In this document: in pieces, positions 8,348 through 21,093 of the stretch
Layout of the letters: every line of letters begins with the position of its first letter
Position numbering within the stretch: the stretch's first letter is position 1
Assembly (NCBI GenBank): GCA_949987705.1
Contig: OX465281.1
Location: 29,186,942-29,250,941, forward strand
Direction of reading: 5' to 3'
DNA length: 64,000 nucleotides
Source: Thereva unica
Lineage: Eukaryota; Arthropoda; Insecta; Diptera; Therevidae
Notes under the pieces: generated by a model
The model's input: only the letters and a program-made list of their open reading frames with translations
What the model was told of the DNA's origin: nothing
Database searches by the model: none
Position numbers and translations under genes: made by a program

Positions 8348-11179
8348 TGTAACGGTCGCCCTACGGAAAGACATGCCACCAGAATAAAACGAAGGCACTA
8401 ACACCGTTGTCTACCATAAAATTTTTCTATGCAAGGCAAATGTAAGCTGTAAATTAAATGGCAGCCCGGCATTGTCGAAGAGTCAAGTCCTTTAAACCCA
8501 ATGGCAATAATCCCGCTTCTCAAAAGGCATATAAAACACACATATATTCATCAAATGCGACAGCCATAAATCCCCTTAACACACGGTCAAACACACAATA
8601 AAATAGCAAACTCCAATCTCAATACCCAACAATGCAAATTAACTTACACACACAACCAACCAATAAAATAGCAAACCCCAATCTCATACCCAACAATTCA
8701 ATTTTAAATGCACACACAAACAAACAATAAAGCAATGTTCAATAGAATACGCAACAAGGAATGCGGGTTAACGGGACGCGTTTTTTGCCTTCGATCGAAA
8801 AATCGCCTGATCCGGCGATTGATGGGGGAAATTTTTTTTGGATTTAGGAGTCAAGCTTCGGAATCGAGAGCGAGCGGAGGAGAAGCAAGTTTGAGTCGGT
8901 AGAAAGGTGACGAGTTGGGCGGTGTGCTTGTGATCGCGAGGATGTCAGTAGAAAAGTAGTCAGAGAAATTGTGAAAATTACCTTATTCAAATTATATGTA
9001 GATAAATTATATCAGTTCGCGACTCAATCAGCATTATCGATAGTATTAAATGTGCTCTAAATTGTATTGATCCATCTAGTGACCGATTGGTTTGTATATT
9101 CTGGCGTGTGTTGTGCGAGTCACAAGGAAATATCTCCTCCTCTCGTTTCGGGGATTAGAAAAGTGAAAATTGAGTTGCTCTACGCTCGCAGTAAATATTG
9201 AAAGAAAGCAATTAAAATGTTTCTTTAGCCCCAGAAGTGATCCACCTCTGTTTTTTTCGATCACGGGAAAGTATTAATGGTGCACAGTGAAAATCTAGCG
9301 TCGTGAACAAGATTCGCAAACCCCTAGCAGTTGCCAAAAGTGTGATTTTTGGATTTCTATCGACAGAAGCGCGGGAAAATGAGTGAAGAAAAAAAATCTG
9401 TCATATTTATTTCTTAAGCCACACTCGCTTTATTAGTGTTGTTTTATTAAAAGAAAAAGGAATTTCGCGGCGGCTTGTGCATGAACGGAAGAGTCTTGTT
9501 GATTTTAACTAACGGAATAATAAAGTTACAGTTTCCATTTTTTTTTTCGCCTTTCGGGAATCTGAATGGGCTCTCAAGCGCTGCAAGGAAGCTAGACCAA
9601 AAGTGAAGCCAATATAAAAAAATAAAAAGAAAAAAAAAATTTAAAATTAATAAAATCCTTCTAAAATAATAACCGAATTATGAACCGCCTCTAATAAAAA
9701 TAAAGTTATAAATTTTAATATAAAAATGAATAAAATCCATTGAAAATAATAACATAATTATGAACTGCATTTAATACAAATCAAGAATGAATTTTAATAT
9801 AAAAAATTAATAAAATCTTTCGTAAGTAATTACCGAATTATGAACTGGCTCTAATAAAAATAAAGTTATAAATTTTAATATAAAAATGAATAAAATCCCT
9901 TGGAAATAATAACATAATTATGAACTGCATCTAATAAATAAAGTTATAAATTTTAATATAAAAATGAATAAAATCCATTGGAAATAATAACATAATTATG
10001 AACTGCATTTAATACAAATCAAGAATGAATTTTAATATGAAAAAATTAATAAAATCTTTCGAAAGTAATTACCGAATTATGAACTGGCTCTAATAAAAAT
10101 AAAGTTATAAATTTTAATATAAAAATGAATAAAATCCCTTGGAAATAATAACATAATTATGAACTGCATCTAATAAATAACGTTATAAATTTTAATATAA
10201 AAATGAATAAAATCCCTTGGAAATAATAACATAATTATGAACTGCATCTAATAAATAAAGTTAGAAATTTTAATATAAAAGTTAATAAAATCCTTGAAAA
10301 TAATGACATAACTATGATCTGCATATAATAAAAATAACGTCTTGAAATTTTAATATACAATTTAATAACTTCATTTGAAAATAATAACCTAAATTTGAAC
10401 TGCATATAATAATTATAAAAACTTAAAATCGGTTGGAAATAATAAACTAAATTTGAACTGAATATACTAATTACATAACTTGGAGACGTTTTTATAAAAT
10501 TTATTAAAATCTTTTGAAAATATTAATAAACTAAGTATGAACTACCTATAATAAAATCAACCACTGGAAACTAATATAACCTTAATAAAATCGTTTAAAC
10601 ATATTGAATAAATTCCCGAATTAATATAAACGGTAACTTATGAATTTTAAGTACTTAAAACCCGAGACGATGGCCGTCTAATCAACCCGAATGTGGTGAA
10701 ACCCCCAGGATGTAGGATGCCCTCAACAAGGTGAGTGCTTAACATTTATAATTTGATTGAAATTTTGTGAACCTCCTTTAATATGGCAGTATAACCAGTG
10801 ACCGTCTCTCTCCCCTAGTTTCTAGCCCCCTCTTGTTGGCCTCGGTAGGTTTGTCTCTCCGCCACTGCCGTCCCCTTTTAAATTTTCGTATGTAGGCACG
10901 AGTTTTAGTTTGTTTGAACTGTCACCCTCCGGCATCCCTGCTCCGCGAACCCCACCCCATCCGGCGAGCTAGTTTGAGCACCGCACGTCGTGCCGACGAT
11001 CGGTGCAGCGGATGTCACAATTTCGGCAATCCCCCTCGGCGGCCAAGCCTACCCAGTCACTTTCTTCTGTCCCTTTCTCCAAATTATTTTTTTGTGTAAA
11101 ACGAGTCGTGCACATCCTTAATTGAGATGTGTTTCCTTTCCTACTTCGTGCTATGGCACACCCACTCCAGACAGTTACA
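8348..11179 (+). repeat. E1 3' LTR (2832 bp)
   Basis: It starts TGTAACGG, as do the E2 LTR and the solo LTR, and ends GTTACA at the repeat of bases 1-32. Most of it is AT-rich and includes an 80-bp tandem array. A splice-donor-like AAGGTGAGT lies near 10729-10737 and an acceptor-like pyrimidine tract ending CTAG near 10820. No polymerase II start or poly(A) site is assigned with confidence. The start is set by shared terminal bases and the position of the tRNA-like module, since the 5' LTR is outside the window. Confidence 0.82.
9651..10630 (+). repeat. AT-rich ~80-bp tandem repeat inside the E1 LTR
   Basis: TAAAATCC or TAAAATCT recurs at about 9651, 9731, 9811, 9891, 9969, 10050, 10130, 10208 and 10286, then decays. 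Each unit carries AATTATGAACTG and TTTTAATATAAAAA. Two unit types alternate in part of the array (TAACATAATT versus TACCGAATT), suggesting a higher-order ~160-240-bp period. Confidence 0.85.
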
Positions 11180-12165
11180 CCTCCAACCCTCTTCTTAGTT
11201 TCCCTACGACTGTACTCTTACGGCTTCGATAAAGTAACACCAGCATGCGCCAGATCTTGTCTTTATGATCGTGAGCGAATGTCTAACTCCATAAATAAAG
11301 ACACTGAACTCATTCTAGGTTGGGGAGAATCGTGTCGAATTCAACCCCAGTAAAACAAAGTACTGCCTTTTCTCCAATAAAAAGTGCAGCATCTCTCCAT
11401 CCGTGTTAGTGGGTCGTGTTGAACTAAGTAACGACCCATCCCTTAACATCTTAGACGTGAAATTAACCAAAGACTTGCGTTGGAATGACCACATATTCCA
11501 AATCGCCAAACAAGAATCACAGTGCTTGGGATTTTTCAAGAGATGCAAGTTCCTTCTCCAGCCATCGTTCCTTGCTGTATTATACAAATCCTACATTCGG
11601 CCGCTTCTCGAATACAACTCTCTCATTTGGGGCGGCGCTCCGAAAACCACCTTGACATGGTTAGACAAAGTACAAAAAAGGGCCTTCTAACTTATCGGTG
11701 ACGACGCCGTTTGCTCCACCAACGACCATTTGTGCCACCGTAGGCGCCCTGCAGGTAGCAGCACTGACAAAATTATATCGCTACTATCATAGTGACTGTT
11801 CCTCCGAAATAAACACTCTCCTGCCTCCACTGCAACATCAGATTAGCCCACTCGTCTCATTCCCTCCATCTGGAACTCCCTCATTCACGTACTCTACAAA
11901 CTAGTAATCCATTTCTAAATAGAACTACTCGACTGTGGAACATCCCTTCGCAGTCAGTATTTCCGAACTCCTACAACATCTAAGAGTTCAAATGCAGGGT
12001 TCATCGCCATCTTCTTCAACACCGTCCCGACCCCTCATAACCTTAACCTATTTCCCTCCTGTACTAAGCTTACTGCTAGACATTGCACCATGACGTGACA
12101 AAGGACATAATAGACTAGTAGTACAAAGGGTGACTCATAGTCACTATCGTAAGACTTATGTTTAA
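11180..12165 (+). mobile_element. LINE-A fragment, reverse transcriptase C-terminal half
   Basis: The translation shows a decayed (Y)ADD-type block (YDCTLTA, 11205-11225), then DRERMSNSI, LGWGES, DLRWNDHIFQIAKQ, CKFLLQPS and YIRPLLEYNSLIWGGA. This is the conserved tail of Jockey/CR1-type LINE reverse transcriptases. A stop and frameshift near 11345-11350 and another near 11690 break the frame. Its 3' UTR (12050-12140) matches the better copy at 28320-28410. The upstream RT core is absent, and the sequence begins where the E1 LTR ends. Confidence 0.85.
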
Positions 12166-13268
12166 GTAATTGTTAAAGAATGAATTTCTGTCATAAAGGC
12201 TTATGACCATAGAATATTTATTCAAACGAAGGACATTCTATGACTGCATGTACAAATGGCACTACCGCCACGTATTAGTATGCAAGCCAACGAACTAAAG
12301 TTGCTTATCAGACCATTCTCGTAAAATTCAAGAACGCATTCAAAACTTACGTTCAAATATGTTTCCAAATTTATTTCTCTTTTCAGGCCTTGCTTTTGTT
12401 ATCTCTCATTTTACAACACTAAAAAAGAAGATTTAAAACACGATTTGCAAATTTTTCCAAGCCGTAGTGTTGTTTTTTTTGTGTAGCTACGTATGGCTGC
12501 CATAAGCAGTATACAGAAAGATATTATTAGCTGAAGATTTGTTTACTAAATTTTATAGAATTAAAAAACGCTTTTTCTTGTATAAAAGAGTCTTCAATCC
12601 TTTCACCTTAAAGAATACCAAGGGCCATTAATAAATTAAATTTACGTTAACACGATGTTTTAGCTGGCCGACGGTGGAGCATTGAGCATACTCATATTTA
12701 TTCCACGAAAGATAAAACCAACCGGACTAGTTCTTAACTACATTGATAAATGGGGTTTAACGAGGAGACATAACTGCTACTGGTTCTAGGGTTGAATACA
12801 AATCTCGGATACGATTAAGTTTTATTATCCCAGAAGTACATGACATTCGGTTCCTGCGATTGAAGTGCCTTATTAAGTTCTTGTTAATGTCAATTATTAC
12901 AATTACTCACGTATTTTTTAAATGACAATGAAGATAATCTTTTGATCTAATTTGAAGAATCGACATCCATTTGCTCACGTATACGTCAGATACTTTACTA
13001 TTAAGCCTTTAGACCCACTAAATATTAACAAAGTTAGAATTCTTAGTATCGTCACTCGAATCATCTAACCTCATAACTCCAAATTGAGAATATTACAGTC
13101 CAAGCAGTCCACATATCTAAGATTTATAGATCACACTACTCGACAAGCGCGGAGTCTACCAAAAGAGATTTGTCTCTCAGACCCTTTCGTCATTCAATAA
13201 GACCTTATTATAACTCCTCCCAGCTGACATACTTTTGCAAGGAACGAATTCTTTAGTTTATAAAGTCA
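12166..13268. other. No gene recognised
   Basis: AT-rich sequence with no open frame above background and no repeat that I can name. Confidence 0.6.
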
Positions 13269-13400
13269 CAGGGCGTCGGTAGTCTAGAGGTAAGGGGCTT
13301 TACTGCCATCTCAGTGGTCCCGAGTTTGAATGCCGTTAGTGCCACGGACCGCCACGGAGTCTCACGCCTTTCGCACTTTCCCGCCTAGACCACATATTTG
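13269..13400 (+). mobile_element. tRNA-derived SINE, 5' head fragment
   Basis: An A-box-like TAGTCTAGAGGTAAG and a B-box-like GTCCCGAGTTTGAATGCC lie at tRNA spacing, followed by CACCTTTCC-like sequence as in the copy at 26843. It is directly followed by an opposite-orientation fragment of the same family. Confidence 0.65.
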
Positions 13401-13404
13401 CAGA

Positions 13405-13625
13405 CCCCCTTTTTTATGTGGCAGACTAGAGACTTAGGGAAAGTCCCTTTGTACTGTCGACAATCTATTTTTTCCGTATACACCGTCAAACAGCAGCTCT
13501 AGCCGGAAGATAGAGAGAAGAGAGAGAGAAAGAAGAGAGGAAGGAACTGTCACAACCTGGCGGCGATATATTTTTATTCCACCTACTCTCAACCATTTCG
13601 CGCCTCTGACATCGGGTTTTCTTCG
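13405..13625 (-). mobile_element. SINE 3' body fragment, reverse orientation
   Basis: A T-run (the poly(A) tail read on this strand) is followed by TGTCGACAATCTATTTT, CAGCAGCTCTAGCCGG and TCACAACCTGGCGGCG, matching 28967-29150. A GA-rich microsatellite (13514-13540) interrupts it. Head and tail here are inverted relative to each other, so this is two insertions or a rearranged copy. Confidence 0.7.
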
Positions 13626-14104
13626 GTGCCGATCGCTGTTTTCTCCAGCCTGCTCCACTTGGAGGATGGAATCGTTTGCACACAAAACTCACCCTCTCAA
13701 AAGGGTGGGGGTAAATCTGTAATTTCAAATGGTAACCCCCATTTTTTCACGGAGTCTGATTCTCCGAAGAGAAATATGAAACTTTTGTCTGAAATTGTTT
13801 TTTATCCGACGCCGACGCCCCCTGCAGCCCAAAAGTCCAAAAGTCTTCAAAAATCAAAATTAACCCTAAAAATCATTCACAAATCATCAACTTGCAAGGG
13901 TGGGGCTTAATAATGGTAAGCCCCCCATCGCATGATATTAATGATCATTAAAACTTCATTTCATGTGATTCACGAAGATGAATGATCATTCCCCTTTCAA
14001 TGATCTTCGTTGGAGCCCGTGTATCAACCCTATATAACCGACTAGTATGCCGCGATGAAAAATTGTATAACACGTTATGGCATATCGTTATATTACTTAC
14101 GTTG
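13626..14104. other. No gene recognised
   Basis: Contains several ATGATCATT palindromes near 13935-14010 but no supported gene. Confidence 0.5.
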
Positions 14105-14410
14105 AATTTAGCTGAGATGAGTAACGAGAGTGGTTTATGAGTTGCGTTAAGAGTTGAGTTAACAGTTAAGGTACGAATTGAGCTGGCGGTTGCGTTAAGA
14201 CAAGTCGAGTTGAGCTAAGTTTAGTTAAAAGTAGGAAACGGTTGTGTTTAAAGAAGTTTAGATAAGCTCAGTTGAGTTTAAAGTTGGATTAAAAGTGGAG
14301 TTAATAATTTAGCTTACAATTAGTTGCGTTCAGTTAAGAGATAGATTAGAAATTCAGTAAATAGTTGAGTTCAATGGAGTTCAGTCCATTTTAAAAAAAA
14401 GTTGAGTTAA
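14105..14410. repeat. Degenerate GTTGAGTTAA-type simple repeat
   Basis: Variants of AGTTGAGTTAA, AGTTAAG and TGCGTTAAG recur irregularly for about 300 bases. Similar but weaker GAGTTGA runs occur at 33380-33480 and 33680-33780. Confidence 0.6.
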
Positions 14411-15865
14411 GTAAAATAGTATAATTTAAACCGGAAATCGTTAGAGCTGCGGGATTTCAAGATTTTTGTATGAAGAGGTCGATGGAAACAACTTATGTGC
14501 TACCACACTTGGATTGCTCACCTGCATAAAGGCTGCGTTGTGATGAACCCAAAAACTAATTCGTTTGAATCTTGTGAGGTCTTTTTCCCTTAAGATTTTT
14601 GAGGCAAGATCACTTTCAAGCCCGCAGTTTGACGACAGTATCGACCAGTCACTGGCTGGTACATTTTTTGGAACAGGTGGGGTTTAAAAGTTTACAGGTT
14701 TTTACTCCAAATGATTGTTGTCTTGAAGGCTTTTATTTAAGTAGGATTATTTATCTGGTAGTTTGTCGTCATAAAATTGGTCCTTCTGGGCGATAGGGAA
14801 GCTGATATAGGATTTAAGCAACGCTATTGGTTTCTGAGCCTGCCAAGGACCTGGGTCCGATTTTTGGAGCTTGGAGAGATCACCCTTTTAAACCTGCAGT
14901 TTGGGGTATCTACTTTCTATTTTTACTCCCAAGTATTAGGACGAACAATCTCTTTCGAAGATTTTGTCCACCTCAGTCAGGTTGGAATCGCAAACTGGAG
15001 AGCATCACTCTTACCTTCAGGAAAGTTGGCCAGTACCTCTGCTATGGCGACTCTATCGAGTTTGCTTCGGTATGAAGAGACTTAAAACCGGCTTCTTACA
15101 CTTTGGAATGTTGCACCCTGGAAATCATTCTCACCGATATTTGGATTGCATACTATAAATGCTCGGCACAGTTTGTTTCCCCTTAAAGATGCGGATCGTG
15201 GTTCTGCCATTTTATGTTGATCTAGAAACGTCGAGAAAGGAGATCCTTGATTGTCGTATGAGAGGAGCTCGCGATCTTGGTGGTTCCCAATTCTCTTTCA
15301 GCTCATCTTTCGTTGACCCCAAGTCGCTGAGCGCGTTAGATACCTCCTGCTTCATTGGTTATACAATCTATCGACAATCTTGCCAAGCATTTCTTCAGCA
15401 TCTCCCTCAGTTGCCTGGGAGATGTTGTGGTTGTTGTGGTGTGTGGGAACCACCATTTCGCATGATGTATCTTCAAGATTCTTCCACGTCCGCCTTGACA
15501 TGACGTTGATAGAAATGAACTCACAACTGAGTAAAACTTCATAATTTTTTATATTTTCAAGTAGAGATCCATGAAGATCCCACGAGTATGGAAGCAAAGT
15601 GAGGATCCGTCCTGACAGATTATTCAGTACATCATAAGACGCTTCTACAACCGGATTCACACGTTGTCCAAATATACACTAACACACTGAGTGCTACATT
15701 CAACGCGTTGATATTGGCATCGTGGCTTGGTAGGTCCCCATCCAATCATATTAGCCCCCTATAGAAGACAGCTAACAGTGCCCTCCTGATGGAGGTTATG
15801 ATAGCCTTTCCACCTGTTAGAGCAGTTTTGGCACGTACTGCTTCCTTCCCGTTTATGAATGACTA
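14411..15865. other. No gene recognised
   Basis: Several overlapping frames of 60-114 codons exist, but none has a recognisable domain, and they overlap one another on both strands. Confidence 0.5.
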
Positions 15866-15960
15866 CACGGGCTAAGCTTACTACCAGATATTACACTATA
15901 GCGTGAACGACATGACAAACTGACAGAACATAGAAAGGGTGATGCTGGAGCAGAGACTTT
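15866..15960 (+). mobile_element. LINE-A 3' UTR remnant
   Basis: CTAAGCTTACTACCAGATATT, ACGACATGAC and AAAGGGTGAT follow in the same order as in the LINE-A 3' ends at 12063 and 28345. It is strongly diverged. Confidence 0.6.
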
Positions 15961-17823
15961 CACATACAAAATGGGAAGTTATTCTATATTCAGTGAAACT
16001 CGAGCATTGTCATATTAAGCAATTTCCCGTTAAAGAATTTAATTGCAACTATCTAAACATGTAGTTACTGATTTTGATTGTGTAGTAGTATATTTCCTGA
16101 GAAAATAGGAATGACTAAAAATTTCCACTTGCCTAAATAAAAAGTAGACGAAATTTTTACCAAGAAAATCTAATAAACCCAAAAAAAAACTCGTTTATTT
16201 TTCGTTTGAATCTGCACCATTATCAAAACACCGCCCCGCGCCGCCGCCGACAGGTGAAATAATCCATGGAAAACCACAGACTTAAGTAATTTATTCAATA
16301 CTAATGCACTGCGAACAGTAGCAGCAAGGGATTGACATCTGAGATCAGTTGATCTAAAACTACCGGAGAGGTATATTGTCTCTGTTCCAAAGACCTCCAT
16401 TGAAATCAAAAGAAGAAGAAGAAAAAAAATTCTGCAATAAATTAAAGCAACCAAAACAGCTGACGAGTGACGACATTATTATTGGGGACTGATCCGTTGT
16501 TGTGCGATCGTTGTTGTGGGGCCACCGCTCGAGGCCTCCAGCGGTTCTGTTGCTCTCGTCGAAACAATAAATTCGCAGCACACCGCTACGAACGAACATT
16601 CCGCGTATAGGACGCTAACTCGATCGGTCGATTACAACCTGCTCGACGACGGTGAAAATAAAAGAAGAAGGTGAGGAACTTCCGTTGTTCTTCTTCTGTA
16701 CAAAATTTCATCTTAATCGTTCTGTGGAAATTGAATGAAAATAAATGTGCAAGTGATTTGTTATAGTTAAAGAAGTGCGATTTTTTTGTTGTGTATTTTG
16801 TGAAAAATTAAAAATAAACGTTTATAATAAATAAAATAAATAAATATCTAAGTTTTTACTTAATGAGTGACGGGCGTCGAAGTTAGAGTTAATAAAGAAA
16901 GGAAACTATCTTCTACACAAAAAACATCGCAAAAAAGTGAGTGTTTTATGCAAATAAATACATAAACAAATTCTTTATGTTTTCGTCATTAATTCCTGCT
17001 CTTAGTTACTCGATAACAAAACAAAATAAATCTAGTAAATATTCTAGAAATTTGCATGAGCCAACTAGCTGATCTATATACTAGAGTAGAGACTCACTTC
17101 CCTCGTATTTACACTAAAAAAATATCGTTAGTTATTTCAAAGTGAAGTAATTTATCACCTCTAAATGAAGGTTGCATTTTTAGTGTTGCTTTTGTGAATA
17201 TTGCAAAAGTAGTGTGAAATAGTTGTTTGTCGTTAGGAAGTAAAAATTGCACTTTTTAATATATTATGGAAAAATATATATTTATAAGTTTATGAACCAA
17301 ACTCATTCGCGAATTTATATATTTTTAGAGTAAACTTTGCAACAAAAAGAAAAACTAGAATTAAAACTAGATTTTCTATGTTTAAATTTGCATTTTAATA
17401 ATTATATAAATTTTAATCTTTCTTTAAAAATAGGTAGTAAAAACTGTCTTCTTAACATTTCAATTCTGAAAAGCGTTAAAATAAATGTGAGCCACATTTT
17501 TAAAATACATTTTTATTTAAGTTAAACCCAATTTTACTAGTTTTGTCTGCTGCATCCCAGTTATTGTGAGATTTTTGGGGTTTTTTATATGTCAATGTTA
17601 GCCAAACCCTCAGTGACGTGAGTCTACACGAAAGTTTTATATGACGTGAGTCCACCACGAGAGTTTTTAATGCTGAAAAGAATATCGCAAAAGGATTTAC
17701 GAATTGATTAACATATTCAAATTTTGTATTGAGTCAATCATTTATGCAAATTTGGTGTTTGTTAAATGGAAATTAGTTCTCTTAAGTGGTGTTACAATGA
17801 GGACTTCCAATGAGTTGGTGTAA
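15961..17823. other. No confirmed gene; possible promoter or first exon near 16460-16700
   Basis: Bases 16460-16700 are richer in GC and CpG than their surroundings. They end in AGAAGAAGGTGAGG, which could be a splice donor. This is the kind of signal a non-coding first exon gives, but no downstream exon was found. The rest is AT-rich. Confidence 0.3.
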
Positions 17824-17900
17824 CGGCAGGGACGGCGCTTTCATAGGTGCGAATGGTGCACTTGCACCGGGCGCAATTTGTCGGGGGCGCAATTTCTGAA
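17824..17900 (+). mobile_element. hAT-like terminal fragment
   Basis: CAGGGACGGCGCTTTCATAG, followed by GTGCACTTGCACCGGGCGC, has the look of a hAT terminal inverted repeat. No matching opposite end or 8-bp duplication was found. Confidence 0.35.
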
Positions 17901-19827
17901 ATTAAGATTTAAAAAAAAATTAAAACTTTGAAAACAAAATTGAAAAGTATTGTCACGGGTGCAAGAAATTACGCAAATTTTCGCCCAATTTCTGTCCCTG
18001 TACTTTCCCATGCAAGAGAAAACGGGGAAATTTCCTCGTGCGGGAAATTTCCAGAGATTTTACTTTCGATATTCGAGAAATTCGGAGAAAAACTGTGAGA
18101 GAGGAATTGCTCATTTATTTGGAGCACTTTTTGAAAATTCTGTAAAAAGAACGATATCCACTCACACAAAACAAAAATTGTTCTGATGGCTCTGTATTGT
18201 GTACTGCTGTTTATCGTGATTGATATAAACTTGAGGGCGCTGTTGCTGCACTTTTAAATTCTGTTTCAAGAATTTTTAAAAGAGGTTAATGAACGAAATG
18301 AGGAGAACAAAATCCTTGGCGATGAACTCCTCTTTAATTGCTCTTTTTTCTTTGTTCCCTTATACTCCCTGGCTTTACTGGCCACAGTTCAATCAAGTTC
18401 AATTCAATCCATATACATATGTAAGTAGCTTCTCCGGCTGGCATGTTCAGTTTATGCTTGAAGCTTGTGCTGCTTTTTCGCCAGAAGTTAGAAATGCAAA
18501 AGCTTACTAGAAGGATATTCCATTAGTCCAGTTGGTTACTATCTTTTGAGCGAGCTTTTATGTTCAATCTCAATGTCATGTTCTGTTGGGTAAACTCAGG
18601 CTTTATTTTTCCTGAGTTCAATATGTGAATATGTAGGGGAGCTTAGGAAAATATTGAAATTCAGTACACCAATTTGCTCGAACTTGCGCAGTTTGGCGGT
18701 GTAGTCCGTGTATTACAGTCTAACAAATTAATATCGACAGTTTCACACGGAGCAACCAATAAAAATAGGCTGTAATCGTCTCCTTTTGAAATTCGATGAA
18801 TCATTGCATGAGTTTTCACAAGAGTCAACTTTTCCAATAAGCTATACTTTAGAATGCTTTAGCTTGTTGCTTTTAACATTAATTTTCCCTTCCGCCATTT
18901 ATTTTCTTCTCTTTTCCTAGTAAAAAGGAGACAAAAAACAACAACTACCATTTGGTCGATTTGCTAAATATGAAACAGAAAAAATCGAGAAGCTTTCTTT
19001 GCCGAGTCGATCTATCGTCGCGAGAGACGAAATACGGCCCCTGCCCGACCCATCGTCCTCGCATATTCTTTTCTTGGCAAACGCGTTTTCAGCGGATTTT
19101 TTTTTTGGTTGGATTTCTACCCATACGAAACTTCTTATCTATGTAATCTTTTTTGTATGCTATACGCATTATTATGGTGCAATCTAAAATTTTGCTCAAA
19201 CTATGAAAATTATTTCTCCCATTCAGTGAGTTTTTGTCTCCTTCACTGCGTTCAAAAATGAACAGCTTATAGGGCGCAATATGGTATAGTGCAAAAAACG
19301 CAAGCGCCGGTCCTGTGTAACGGCACATGTATAATGTTCTATGTTTTGGAACAAAATTGGACATTCCACTACATACTTTTTTCAATGTCCGTCCGTCCTG
19401 TTTAAGCTAGTATCAACAATTGTTTTTGTACATAGTTTTATTTATTTTAAATTATGCTCAATAGATGGCGCATAAATCGTTACAAATTACTTTGTCGTCT
19501 AATAGATGGCACGACTGTATAAATTATGCTCGCGGTATTCAAAAAGAACATGATCGATGTTTTTTTGATTAAAATGTTTTAAATAAAACGTTAAGAAGTT
19601 TTACTTTTCCAATGATTCTTTTTTAGACAATTACAAACTTTTCTTGTATCTTATCGCCCAAATAGTCCTATGCGCTCTTTTGCATACGACGATCACTTTT
19701 GTAGAATTTTTCATTACTTTGTTGCATACTTACGAATAGCTTTACTTTACGAAATACTTCATATATATTTTAGATCGTCAATATTTTGTGGGTAATTGAT
19801 CTAGATCTTCTCTAGAAGGAATAAGTT
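17901..19827. other. No gene recognised
   Basis: Short frames only. ATAGATGGCGCAT (19462) and ATAGATGGCACGA (19502) form a small 40-bp-period duplication. Confidence 0.5.
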
Positions 19828-20666
19828 TAATTATGTCTTCTTCTTTGATCCGTTAACTGACGGTCCAAGCTGGGTCTCAAACTCCACGATTCGTTTCCAT
19901 TCTTGACGATTTTTGGCGACGCCTCGAGCTTCGATGACTGATAATCGTTGGCTCTTTCAGCCGCCCTTGATATTCTTTAGCCAAGTTTTCTTCGGTATCG
20001 ATCGTTGAGTTCGGACGGACGGTCTCGCCAGAAAAGTTTACGTTGCAAACGGTTATCATCCAGTCGGCAAACATGTCCAAACCACCGTAGTCGACGTTTT
20101 TGTATTTATTCTTAGATCAGTGTTAGTGTTGTGTTGATCAGTATTGTCGATTGCGGAGTGAGACACCGAGGATCTGCCTCAAGCATCGAATTTGGAAGAC
20201 CTAGAGCTTGTTAACATTCGGCTTGAGCAGTGTCCATAAAGAAGAATCGGCAGGATCAACGTTCGGCAAAAGCGTACTTTCATTGACGGTAATATTTGTT
20301 CGTTTGCATATGCACCACTTGAGCGAGGCCAATGTTGCTGTTGCCTGGCCGATGCGGCTGTGAACGCCGGCCGTCGATGCCACTTTCGTTTCCTCAACCC
20401 ACAACTCCATTGCACACTCCACAATGGACTCCGATAATTGCCTTTCTTCTACATCGATATCGTTCAGTATGGGAGACGCCGCTAATTTGTTGGATAATGC
20501 CATTTAAACCGATGGTCGGGTCCCACAGTCACGCTCAATTCTTCTTGGCTGGTGGTGGCGTCGTTTCCTTCGCTCTTTGTAATCGCATCTGTAATTTCAC
20601 TGGAACAAGATAATGGTAAGACCCGCATGTACTTCTTTTACCGTCGTTCGGTATCTTGCGTTGATT

Positions 20667-21020
20667 GGTGCAAGTTACACTATCATTCATTTCGTTTATT
20701 ACTTCCATACACAAAACCGGTTTTTTAGGCAAGGGGTCGCAGGGAAGTACAATTCATGCGTCATATGACTCCTCACTTTTGAGCCAGAAAATTTGCCAAA
20801 CTCACCCTCCATTACACTAACACAAATATAACATCGTACTCGGGGGTCTGCGAAAACTATGAGAAATGCCCCCTCTCATTCGCGTTTATTGCACAACTAC
20901 AAACGCATCACAATCTTTACACAAAAAAGAGGTAGAAAAATGAATGCTTAGTGTAATACCCGCATCATACACAAACCGTTTTGATGTGAGTATCGAGTGA
21001 TGGATAGTGTAACTTGCACC
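20667..21020. mobile_element. 354-bp MITE inside the RTE copy
   Basis: Perfect 18-bp terminal inverted repeats, GGTGCAAGTTACACTATC at 20667-20684 and its complement at 21003-21020. A 3-bp ATT duplication flanks it (20664-20666, 21021-21023). Aligning the flanks to the other RTE copy (60510) shows the RTE is continuous without it. The 3-bp duplication suggests a PIF/Harbinger-type origin. It has no coding capacity. Confidence 0.85.
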
Positions 21021-21093
21021 ATTAAAACGTATCCCCGAGTCGTTGCCGGATAAATTTCGCTATATGAGTTGATGTTAGAGTGGATGACGGAAG

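Larger units (their letters stand above)
1..11179 (+). mobile_element. Ty3/gypsy-type LTR retrotransposon E1 (5' LTR mostly outside window)
   Basis: The last 32 bases of the 5' LTR (1-32) recur exactly at 11148-11179, the end of the 3' LTR. Between them, in order, are a tRNA-Lys-type primer-binding site, a 1.7-kb leader, gag, a -1 frameshift site, pol (protease, reverse transcriptase, RNase H, integrase), a 2-kb untranslated block with tandem repeats, a tRNA-Lys-like sequence and a 2.8-kb LTR. No env frame is seen. Both main frames are open, so the copy may be fairly young. Its 3' side abuts a LINE-A fragment at 11180, so it probably inserted into or beside that LINE. The domain order (protease-RT-RNase H-integrase) is that of Ty3/gypsy. 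The tRNA-Lys primer and long LTRs recall Osvaldo-like insect elements, but that lineage call is inference. Confidence 0.93.

Noticed and set aside
14777..15503. Open frames of 102 and 114 codons
   Set aside because: No domain or conserved motif; overlapped by similar-length frames on the other strand.
17818..17830. TGTAACGGCAG as another LTR start
   Set aside because: The following sequence looks like a hAT end and shows no LTR continuation or TTACA end with target duplication.
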